The translations under genes were made by a program, and so were the position numbers. The notes under the pieces were generated by a model. It made no database searches, had not been told where the DNA came from, and saw only the letters and a list, made by a program, of their open reading frames with translations. A DNA stretch of 5,544 nucleotides from the NCBI GenBank assembly GCA_003135995.1, contig PNBM01000246.1, forward strand, positions 1-5,544, in the 5' to 3' direction. This document shows, piece after piece, positions 1-5,544 of the stretch. Source of the stretch: Ignavibacteriota bacterium (lineage in GTDB: Bacteria; Bacteroidota; Ignavibacteria; Tepidaquicellales; Tepidaquicellaceae). Each line of letters starts with the position of its first letter. Position 1 is the first letter of the stretch.

Positions 1-2
1 AT

Positions 3-332
3 TTTCAGTATGAAGGATTCGAATGGGTGGATTTTTCTGATTATGATAATAGCGTGATTTCATTTATTCGAAAGTCCAGAAACAATAATGAAGTTTTATT
101 GTTTGTTTTAAATTTCACTCCGGTACTGAGAGAAAATTATATTCTCGGAGTGCCGTTCCCGGGATTTTACCAGGAAATATTCAACAGTGATTCGGAATTA
201 TACGGTGGCAGCAATAACGGGAATTTTGGCGGAGTCAATACTGTTTTCGAAAAGAAGAATCAATGGCAGAATACGATAAAGTTAACTATTCCTCCGCTCG
301 CGGGAGTTATTTTTAAATATAAACACGAATAA
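3..332 (+). CDS. glgB: 1,4-alpha-glucan branching enzyme, C-terminal fragment (5' end outside window)
   Basis: This is the last 109 residues of a glycogen branching enzyme (GH13), which moves an alpha-1,4 chain segment to an alpha-1,6 position during cytosolic glycogen synthesis. The reading frame is open from the left edge, so the GTG at 27 is an internal Val codon and not a start. Recognisable pieces in order are FEWVDFSDYDNSVISFIRK (the GlgB 'W-D-DNS-SF-R' block that begins the C-terminal beta domain), VLNFTPVLRENYILGVP, FNSDSELYGGSNNGN and LTIPPLAGVIFKY. These match the usual order FTP..R..Y..GVP / N.D...YGGS / LPPL. GlgB proteins are about 630-730 residues, so only the alpha-amylase C-terminal domain is visible and the catalytic barrel lies upstream. 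The stop TAA is at 330-332. Downstream alpha-glucan genes on the same strand support the assignment. Confidence 0.93.
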   Translation, partial: FQYEGFEWVDFSDYDNSVISFIRKSRNNNEVLLFVLNFTPVLRENYILGVPFPGFYQEIFNSDSELYGGSNNGNFGGVNTVFEKKNQWQNTIKLTIPPLAGVIFKYKHE

Positions 333-367
333 GTTATCAAGTTGGTCAAGTTTGTAAAGTTATAAAG
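331..367. repeat. Short imperfect tandem repeat of AAGTT, period 8-9 bp
   Basis: The pentamer AAGTT occurs at 331, 339, 348 and 357, a spacing of 8, 9 and 9 bp, with variable 3-4 bp fillers. A related AAAG follows at 364-367. The array starts inside the glgB stop codon and runs into the intergenic region. It may be a degenerate microsatellite-like repeat, and no function can be read from it. The observation is direct, but its significance is uncertain because the stretch is short and AT-rich. Confidence 0.45.
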
Positions 368-388
368 CGTAGAGCAAGAGCCTTAACC

Positions 389-424
389 GCAAAGAACGCA
401 AAGGTAAAAGCAAAGAACGCAAAG
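389..424. repeat. 15-bp direct repeat GCAAAGAACGCAAAG, two copies
   Basis: Identical copies of GCAAAGAACGCAAAG lie at 389-403 and 410-424, 6 bp apart, and each is internally repetitive (GCAAAG twice). Similar CGCAAAGAACGCAAAG strings are, from memory, a recurrent intergenic motif in several bacterial genomes, including Ignavibacteria/Bacteroidota. I cannot verify here that it is dispersed in this genome. It carries no ORF. Confidence 0.6.
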
Positions 425-448
425 AAAGTATGCATATTCAAACTTTGC

Positions 449-562
449 CCTCATTCCCAATCCCTTCTGAACTTGATTTAGGATTGGGAATGTTTGTAGA
501 TAATCCGGTTTTTTCCTCATTCCCAATCCCTGATTGGGAATGTTTTGTTGTTAATCCGGTTT
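449..562. repeat. Two tandem copies of a hairpin-forming intergenic repeat unit
   Basis: Unit 1 (449-511) and unit 2 (515-562) both begin with CCTCATTCCCAATCCC (449-464 and 515-530). Each contains ATTGGGAATG and ends with TAATCCGGTT (501-510 and 552-561). In unit 1, CATTCCCAATCC (452-463) pairs perfectly with GGATTGGGAATG (481-492) across a 17-nt loop. In unit 2, CATTCCCAATC (518-528) pairs with GATTGGGAATG (532-542) across a 3-nt loop. Unit 2 looks like unit 1 with about 15 bp of the loop side deleted. The structure resembles a REP/MITE-like palindromic element. It contains no coding capacity and no transposase is near. Confidence 0.7.
518..552 (+). terminator. Possible rho-independent terminator after glgB (hairpin unit 2)
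   Basis: An 11-bp perfect stem (518-528 with 532-542) with a 3-nt loop is followed on the + strand by TTTTGTTGTT (543-552). The weaker unit-1 hairpin (452-463/481-492) is also followed by T-rich sequence. In the - direction the hairpin is followed by A-rich sequence, so any terminator activity would favour + strand transcripts, that is glgB. Because the hairpin belongs to a repeated unit, termination may be incidental. Confidence 0.4.
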
Positions 563-616
563 AAATTATTTTCAGAAATATCACTTAATGTTATTAATCG
601 AGAGTCAAAGTAATTA

Positions 617-2128
617 ATGAAGAAATCTATTTGTATACACGGACATTTTTATCAACCTCCCCGGGAAAATCCATGGACAAATGAAATCGAGCTGCAATTA
701 TCAGCCGCCCCTTTTCACGACTGGAATGAAAGAATAATGCAGGAGTGTTATAAGCCTAACACTGAGGCAATAATCATAAATCTTCAAACAGGAAAAGTTC
801 TTGAACGGGTCAATAATTTCGAATATCTGAATTTTAATTTTGGTCCTACACTTTTAAACTGGATAAAAGAAAAGCACCCGAATACTTTCGTTAAAATAAT
901 CGAAGCAGACAAAAAAAGTGTCGAACAGCATAATGGGCACGGCAATGCGATTGCACAGGTATATAATCATATCATTATGCCTCTAGCAAACATAAGAGAT
1001 AAAATCACGCAAATAAAATGGGGATTAAGGGATTTCGAATTTAATTTCTCGCGGAAGTCAGAAGGAATCTGGCTTGCGGAGACTGCCTGTAACCAGGCGA
1101 CAATCGAATTATTAATTGAAGAAGGAATTAAATATATTATTTTAGACCCTTCACAGGCGCTTAAAATTAAAAAATATCCCAAAGGAGAATGGGAAGATGT
1201 CATTGACCATAATATAAATACAAAATTTCCTTACAGATGTTATTCTGAAAAGAATACAACCAAATTTATTAATATATTTTTTTATGACGGACCATTATCC
1301 AGAAATATAGCTTTCGACGATATTATATACAGCGCCGAAAGAATGATGGAAAGATTTGAATCGATTTTTTCGATTGATGAAAATAAGTCTCAGTTAGTTT
1401 CCGTAGCAGTTGACGGAGAAACTTTCGGACATCACAAACATTTCACCGAAAGAACAATTGCTTATCTCCTGACCAAACTTGCTGCTATAAAAAATATAAA
1501 TGTTGTAAATTTCGGCGAATACCTTGAACTTAATCCGCCCGAAGGTGAAGTGAAAATTAAACCCGGTGTAAAGGGTGAAGGTACTTCATGGAGTTGTGTC
1601 CACGGTGTCGGCAGGTGGAAAGAAAATTGCGGATGCTCAACAGGCGGTCAGCCCGGGTGGAACCAGGAATGGAGAAAGCCTCTCAGGGAGTCGTTAAATA
1701 ACCTGCGGGATAAACTTTCTTTACTATTCGAACTTGAAGGGAAAAAATATTTTAATAACGTCTGGGATGCAAGAAATAATTATATAGAATTCTTACTTGA
1801 TAAATCAAAAGAATCTAAAATTAATTTTTTAATTGAAAATACGATTAAAAAATTAAATAAAAAAGAAACCGATTCCTGTTTTAAACTTCTTGAAATGCAG
1901 AAGTATGCTATGTTTATGTTCACAAGCTGTGGCTGGTTTTTTTCGGATATCTCCGGAATAGAAACGGTTAAAATTCTTGAATATGCAAAAAGGGCTATAG
2001 AATTTGCGCAGGAATTATCAGGCATCGATTTTGAGACGGAATTTGTTGAAGAACTTTCCGCAGCGAAAAGTAATATAGCGGAATATCAGGATGGCGGGGA
2101 AATATTTAAACAAATTGGAAAAGGATAA
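617..2128 (+). CDS. GH57 family glycoside hydrolase (DUF3536-associated type), C-terminally short
   Basis: This is a predicted cytosolic alpha-glucan-acting enzyme of family GH57, whose known members include amylases, amylopullulanases, branching enzymes and 4-alpha-glucanotransferases. Substrate and product cannot be read from the sequence. The N-terminus HGHFYQPPRENPW (8-20) carries the first GH57 motif, and SAAPFHDWNERI (29-40) and SFNFGPTLL-like NFNFGPTLL (72-80) are typical of the DUF3536-associated subfamily. GIWLAETA (150-157) places the probable nucleophile at Glu155, and VAVDGETFGHH (263-273) places the probable acid/base at Asp266. Then come TSWSCVHGVGRWKENCGC (323-340), GGQPGWNQEWR (343-353) and FTSCGWFFSDISGIE (435-449). 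No signal peptide is seen. Relatives I recall run to about 700-850 residues, while this one stops at 503 just after AKSNIAEYQDGGEIF (483-497), so about 200-300 C-terminal residues are missing. The ATG at 617 is directly before the conserved start. GAGAG at 600-604 is a poor ribosome site. Confidence 0.9.
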   Translation: MKKSICIHGHFYQPPRENPWTNEIELQLSAAPFHDWNERIMQECYKPNTEAIIINLQTGKVLERVNNFEYLNFNFGPTLLNWIKEKHPNTFVKIIEADKKSVEQHNGHGNAIAQVYNHIIMPLANIRDKITQIKWGLRDFEFNFSRKSEGIWLAETACNQATIELLIEEGIKYIILDPSQALKIKKYPKGEWEDVIDHNINTKFPYRCYSEKNTTKFINIFFYDGPLSRNIAFDDIIYSAERMMERFESIFSIDENKSQLVSVAVDGETFGHHKHFTERTIAYLLTKLAAIKNINVVNFGEYLELNPPEGEVKIKPGVKGEGTSWSCVHGVGRWKENCGCSTGGQPGWNQEWRKPLRESLNNLRDKLSLLFELEGKKYFNNVWDARNNYIEFLLDKSKESKINFLIENTIKKLNKKETDSCFKLLEMQKYAMFMFTSCGWFFSDISGIETVKILEYAKRAIEFAQELSGIDFETEFVEELSAAKSNIAEYQDGGEIFKQIGKG

Positions 2129-2232
2129 TTGATTCGAATTACAATTTTTTGAATTTCGGTTTTTTTGCATAATAAATTTTATATTTCTAATAACATACAT
2201 TCGTAGTAAATTAAAGAACAATTTTAATAATT

Positions 2233-4059
2233 TTGGATTATAACTATTTTCCGAACTCAAAATTATCGGCTCACTGGAAAAAAATTGGAATAGACCGGCG
2301 CTCGGGAGTCGCAGTTCCATTATTTTCAATCTATTCCAATAACAGCATCGGAATAGGTGAATTTACCGATTTAAAATTACTCGTTAAATGGTGCCTGAAA
2401 ACCAATATGAGTATTATCCAGATTCTTCCTATCAATGATGTTGGTCCCGATTTTGGTCCTTATAACTCCGTAAGTTCATTTGCTCTTGACCCGATGTATT
2501 TAGCTTTGGGTAAATTAAGAGATGTCAATTTAAGTACATTCAAACAAAAATTGCGTGAGCTGAAAAAATTATTTCCTTCGGGGCAACAAAAAGTTGATTA
2601 TAAAATAAAAGAAGCGAAAATAAATGTCCTGAGAGAGATTTATTCATTATCATATACGAGAGGTATTAATCAGTTTGAAAATTTTAAAAAGAATAATTCA
2701 TACTGGCTAAAAAACTATGCAATATATAAAGTTATTAAAGAATTAAATCACGGCAAACACTGGGAAGAATGGGATGATAATCTTAAAAACAGGGATGAAA
2801 AAGCCTTAAAAGATTTCGAAGCCGAATATTCGGACAGAATTAATTTTAAATATTGGTTACAGTGGCAGTTATACGAACAGTTCATATTATTTAAAAAATA
2901 TGCATCGAAAAACGGAGTAAAGATTATCGGTGATTTACCTTTTCTCGTAAGCAGGGATAGTGCTGATGTATGGTCGAATCAAAAATATTTTGATTTAGCT
3001 TATTCTTCCGGCGCCCCGCCGGATATGTATTTTGCTTTCGGTCAAAGATGGGGTATGCCGCCTTATAACAGGGCTGAAATGGAAAAAGATAATTATGTTT
3101 ATATCAGGGAAAAATTAAAATACGCAGAAAATTTTTATGATATGTACAGGATTGACCATTTCGTCGGGTTTTTTCGTTTATGGACTATTGATATTAATTC
3201 GGATATAAATGAAGCAGGGTTGAATGGAAAATTCATACCGTCTGAAGAAGAGAAATGGAAAGAAAACGGAATAAAAATACTTGAGCCGATGACAGAGAGT
3301 TCTCTGATGCTGCCAATAGCCGAAGACCTTGGTACAGTTCCTGTCTGCTCATCTGAGGTGTTGTGGGAATATGGCATTCCCGGAATGAATGTTCAGAGAT
3401 GGGTGAAAGATGAAAATCAAAATTATTCCGACCCGTTAAAATACAGAATAAATTCCTTAGCAACTTTATCTACGCACGATTCAAGTGTAACACTTGACTG
3501 GTGGAAGCATGAAGCAGGCACAGTGGACGAAAAATTGTTCCAAAGATTATCACTTGCAAAAAGTATTAGTATTGAAAAATTCAATTCAGTGAAGCAAATC
3601 CTGTTTGATTTTTCGAAATCATCGGAAGGAAGATTGTTCTGGAAAGAGGATATGGATACGGTTGAAAAATTTTTAGCAGCCTTCGGGTTTGGTTATGACT
3701 TTAACTGGGATTTAATAAAATTATATGTGGAGAGTTATGATGAGAAGAATAAATATTTAAAATTTATAGGTAATGAAAATTATAACGGAAAAAATCCCGA
3801 CACAGAATTTCAATTCATGGCTTTAAAGAAAGTTCTTGAATCTTCATCCATTTTCGCCGTAAATCTGTTCCAGGAATGGCTCATGCTTGATGAAAAATTT
3901 TTTTTGAAATGTGATAAAGAATCATGCCGTATAAATATTCCGGGTGTTGTAAATGATTCTAACTGGCGATTTGTTTTCCCCTTCAGCCTCGAATATATTC
4001 TTGAAATAGGAATAAATTCAAAAATAAAAACATTGAATAACGAGTCGGGAAGGATTTAA
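2233..4059 (+). CDS. malQ: 4-alpha-glucanotransferase (amylomaltase, GH77), probable TTG start
   Basis: This enzyme disproportionates alpha-1,4-glucans by moving maltooligosaccharide segments between chains, in the cytosol, and would act on linear chains from glycogen breakdown or synthesis. Family blocks are RRSGVAVPLFSIYS (22-35), IGEFTDL (41-47), QILPINDVG (63-71), IIGDLPFLVSRDSADVW (231-247), GAPPDMYFAFGQRWGMPPYN (260-279), YRIDHFVGFFR (305-315), IAEDLG (362-367), LSTHDSS (412-418) and NIPGVVNDSNWR (568-579). These give catalytic Asp308 (nucleophile), Glu364 (acid/base) and Asp416. At 608 residues it falls between the short type (about 500) and the E. coli type (about 690). A TAA at 2212-2214 closes the frame upstream, and the first in-frame ATG is residue 59, inside conserved sequence. 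TTG 2233 is therefore the likeliest start, with ATT or ATA codons at 2221-2232 as less likely options. No good Shine-Dalgarno sequence is visible. The 104-bp gap after the GH57 gene is very AT-rich and holds no clear promoter. Confidence 0.95.
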   Translation: MDYNYFPNSKLSAHWKKIGIDRRSGVAVPLFSIYSNNSIGIGEFTDLKLLVKWCLKTNMSIIQILPINDVGPDFGPYNSVSSFALDPMYLALGKLRDVNLSTFKQKLRELKKLFPSGQQKVDYKIKEAKINVLREIYSLSYTRGINQFENFKKNNSYWLKNYAIYKVIKELNHGKHWEEWDDNLKNRDEKALKDFEAEYSDRINFKYWLQWQLYEQFILFKKYASKNGVKIIGDLPFLVSRDSADVWSNQKYFDLAYSSGAPPDMYFAFGQRWGMPPYNRAEMEKDNYVYIREKLKYAENFYDMYRIDHFVGFFRLWTIDINSDINEAGLNGKFIPSEEEKWKENGIKILEPMTESSLMLPIAEDLGTVPVCSSEVLWEYGIPGMNVQRWVKDENQNYSDPLKYRINSLATLSTHDSSVTLDWWKHEAGTVDEKLFQRLSLAKSISIEKFNSVKQILFDFSKSSEGRLFWKEDMDTVEKFLAAFGFGYDFNWDLIKLYVESYDEKNKYLKFIGNENYNGKNPDTEFQFMALKKVLESSSIFAVNLFQEWLMLDEKFFLKCDKESCRINIPGVVNDSNWRFVFPFSLEYILEIGINSKIKTLNNESGRI

Positions 4060-4088
4060 TGATTTATTAATTCTTTCTAAACCTTCTT
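4047..4088. terminator. Possible shared hairpin over the convergent malQ / hydroxylase gene ends
   Basis: GAAGG (4049-4053) pairs with CCTTC (4082-4086), and TTTA (4055-4058) pairs with TAAA (4078-4081), with A4054 bulged. Two outer G-T wobbles extend the stem to 4047/4088, and the loop is 4059-4077. The structure spans both stop codons, where a bidirectional terminator would be expected in a 17-bp convergent gap. There is no clean T-run after it on either strand, so the call is weak. Confidence 0.25.
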
Positions 4089-4970
4089 AAATCTTCTGAA
4101 TGCCACAATGTGTTGCAGCAGATATTCGTAAGCAGAAAGGAAAATTATTTCTATGAAATTATAAGGTAATAAATAAATAGCTTTCGGGCTTTTTATATTT
4201 TTAGTTTTAATTTCGGTAATAACTTTATCTGCATATTTAATCGGATATTCGGGAGTATCTTTCAATCCATATAAAATAGGTTTTCGTTTTCGCGGGTCGG
4301 GAAGGAAAGCAGTTCCGAAAATCCAGTCCCAGATTGCAAGCTTTGTAGAAAAATTATGTTTGAATTCATCGTTATCATCATCTGAGTGATGCCACCTGTG
4401 CATTTCAGGTCCGTTGATTATGTATTGAAGCCATCCTTCTCTCACATCTATGTTGGAATGAATGTACATTCCCCAAATAGCGCTTATCATTCCTTTGATT
4501 ATTGCCATTTCGGGTGCAGCGCCAAGTAAAATAATAGGTGCAAATTCGACGGTTTGATTTATGAGTATTTCAAATGCATGTGAACGTGAACCTGCAAGCC
4601 AATCCACTTCTGTATTTGAGTGGTGTGCTTCGTGAATTCTCCAGAGATATTTATTATTATGCTGCCAGCGATGAAACCAGTAAATATAAAAATCGTGTAC
4701 GACAAGAAAAAAAATAATTTGAGCCCAGAGCGGAACATTTGCCAATATCCTGTAATGTTCGACTCCTGTAAAGGAATAAAGATAATTCAGAAAGCCGAAA
4801 ATTATTAATCCCAGAATATAACTTTGGAAAAGTGTATATAAAATGAAGTCGTTGAAAAAACCTTCCCGAATTAATTTCTGATTTTTTTTATATGGGAAAA
4901 TTTTTTCCAGAATTATCATTATAACAGAAGCGATTATAATTATAATAGTTGATGTTGCCTGAAATGACAT
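4077..4970 (-). CDS. Membrane fatty acid hydroxylase / sterol desaturase family protein (di-iron)
   Basis: This 297-residue integral membrane protein belongs to the fatty acid hydroxylase superfamily (PF04116 type), non-haem di-iron enzymes that hydroxylate or desaturate lipid chains or sterol-like substrates. The histidine clusters are complete: HDFYIYWFHRWQH (92-104, His92/100/104), HEAHH (113-117) and HRWHH (191-195), with further His at 131 and 171. Hydrophobic segments at about 6-22, 42-64, 81-99 and 143-166 fit the multi-pass fold with the His boxes facing the cytosol. The length is normal for the family and no key residue is missing. The start ATG (4968-4970) precedes the first membrane segment, and no Shine-Dalgarno sequence is evident upstream. 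The gene lies 19 bp after the NeuB-like gene on the same strand, so co-transcription is likely. This suggests modification of a lipid tied to a surface glycan, but the actual substrate cannot be inferred. Confidence 0.9.
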   Translation of the reverse strand: MSFQATSTIIIIIASVIMIILEKIFPYKKNQKLIREGFFNDFILYTLFQSYILGLIIFGFLNYLYSFTGVEHYRILANVPLWAQIIFFLVVHDFYIYWFHRWQHNNKYLWRIHEAHHSNTEVDWLAGSRSHAFEILINQTVEFAPIILLGAAPEMAIIKGMISAIWGMYIHSNIDVREGWLQYIINGPEMHRWHHSDDDNDEFKHNFSTKLAIWDWIFGTAFLPDPRKRKPILYGLKDTPEYPIKYADKVITEIKTKNIKSPKAIYLLPYNFIEIIFLSAYEYLLQHIVAFRRFKKV

Positions 4971-4989
4971 AAATATAATTATAAAATTA

Positions 4990-5544
4990 TTATTGAGCTA
5001 TTGGTGTCTGCACCCTTCTTAATCTTTTTCTCGGACCCATTTCGCTTTCATATACTTTTTTAATTCCGTCTCCGAGAGATTTTTCTATATCCCTGATGCT
5101 TTCAACCAGATGTCTGAATCCAACAATTTCGACCGATGCTGCCTGATCTGTTCCCCACATTGCCCTGTCAAGTGTTATATGACGTTCTACAAAAGTAGCG
5201 CCTAAGGCAACAGCGGCAAAAGATGGAGCCAATCCTACTTCATGTCCTGAATATCCGATTGGTATTTCCGGATACATTTTTTTCAGAGTTTGTATCATTC
5301 TCAAATTTAATTCTTCGAGCGGACAGGGATATGTTGAGGTTGAATGAGCAATTAATAAATTATCGGGTCCAAGTTCATTTACAGCAGTTTTAATTTCTTC
5401 TAATGTAGACATTCCTGTAGATATCATAATCGGTCTGCCGGTAGATTTTTCCTTTTTCAGTAAATCAATATCTGTTAAAGATGCAGAAGCAGATTTATAA
5501 AGCGGAGGATTAAATTGTTCCATGAAATCTACGGAATTTTCATC
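4990..5544 (-). CDS. neuB: NeuB-family N-acetylneuraminate (nonulosonic acid) synthase, C-terminal fragment without SAF domain
   Basis: This is the C-terminal 184 residues of a synthase that condenses phosphoenolpyruvate with an N-acetyl-hexosamine (ManNAc for sialic acid, or related sugars for legionaminic or pseudaminic acid). The frame stays open to the right edge, reading DENSVDF before the internal Met at 5521-5523, so the 5' end is outside. TIM-barrel motifs, numbered from that edge, are YKSASASLTD (about 16-25), STGMSTLEE (42-50), HSTSTYP (67-73), IGYSGHEVG (96-104) and ATFVERHITLDR (116-127). His101 and His122 are 21 residues apart, as are the metal-binding His215 and His236 of meningococcal NeuB. 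The protein ends at ESEMGPRKRLRRVQTPIAQ, about where the SAF (antifreeze-like) domain would begin in 340-350-residue NeuB proteins. Matching the histidines gives an estimated full length near 300. The exact sugar made cannot be decided. It is followed 19 bp later by the hydroxylase gene. Confidence 0.9.
   Translation of the reverse strand, partial: DENSVDFMEQFNPPLYKSASASLTDIDLLKKEKSTGRPIMISTGMSTLEEIKTAVNELGPDNLLIAHSTSTYPCPLEELNLRMIQTLKKMYPEIPIGYSGHEVGLAPSFAAVALGATFVERHITLDRAMWGTDQAASVEIVGFRHLVESIRDIEKSLGDGIKKVYESEMGPRKRLRRVQTPIAQ

Noticed and set aside
389..562. Intergenic repeats as a CRISPR array
   Set aside because: There are only two copies of each repeat with unequal spacing, the spacer-like parts are related to each other, and no cas gene is present.
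967..1203. Open frame on the - strand inside the GH57 gene
   Set aside because: It lies fully within a well-supported gene on the other strand and has no recognisable motif. The same applies to the - strand frames at 1780-2025, 3135-3377 and 3233-3463.
2120..2155. AATTG...CAATTTTTT hairpin after the GH57 gene as a terminator
   Set aside because: The stem is only 5-6 A/T-dominated pairs with a loop of about 10 nt, too unstable to support a call.
2165..2193. TTGCAT (2165-2170) and TAATAA (2188-2193) with a 17-bp spacer as a promoter for malQ
   Set aside because: Each hexamer matches consensus at only about half of its positions, and the sequence is so AT-rich that such pairs are expected by chance.
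2129..2232. Lost C-terminal part of the GH57 protein surviving in another frame downstream
   Set aside because: The other frames give short strings with stops (for example a frame ending in GFFA) that do not resemble the family.
2018..2329. 103-codon open frame on the - strand spanning the GH57/malQ junction
   Set aside because: It overlaps the conserved ends of both genes, shows no family motif, and is best explained as a shadow of AT-rich coding sequence.
4620..4808. 62-codon open frame on the + strand inside the hydroxylase gene
   Set aside because: It is antisense to the His-box region of a clear membrane hydroxylase and has no motif of its own.

Overview
The window is AT-rich (roughly one third G+C by eye) bacterial chromosome. 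It holds one glycogen / alpha-glucan cluster on the + strand and the start of a surface-glycan or lipid cluster on the - strand. Low GC, weak or absent Shine-Dalgarno sequences, and intergenic GCAAAGAACGCAAAG and CATTCCCAATCC/GGATTGGGAATG repeats suggest a Bacteroidota/Ignavibacteria-type organism. That assignment rests on recalled resemblance, not on a database match.

Left part (1-4059, + strand): the C-terminal end of a GlgB-type glycogen branching enzyme (3-332) is followed by a 284-bp intergenic stretch. This stretch is packed with short repeats: an AAGTT repeat of about 9-bp period, a 15-bp direct repeat, and two tandem hairpin units. Next come a GH57-family glycoside hydrolase of the DUF3536-associated type (617-2128) and, after 104 bp, a GH77 4-alpha-glucanotransferase MalQ with a probable TTG start (2233-4059). 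Branching enzyme, GH57 enzyme and glucanotransferase together point to synthesis and remodelling of a glycogen-like storage polymer.

Right part (4077-5544, - strand): the genes run towards malQ, and only 17 bp separate the convergent stop codons. Read in the - direction, the first gene is the C-terminal part of a NeuB-family nonulosonate (sialic acid-like) synthase, which enters from beyond the right edge and lacks the usual C-terminal SAF domain. Nineteen bp downstream lies a membrane di-iron fatty acid hydroxylase / sterol desaturase family protein. The two are probably co-transcribed and look like part of a cell-surface glycan or lipid locus.

I found no RNA gene, CRISPR array, transposase, or clearly novel multi-gene system. 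The points most worth a second look are the short GH57 protein, the SAF-less NeuB with its hydroxylase neighbour, the intergenic hairpin repeats, and a few local features of MalQ.
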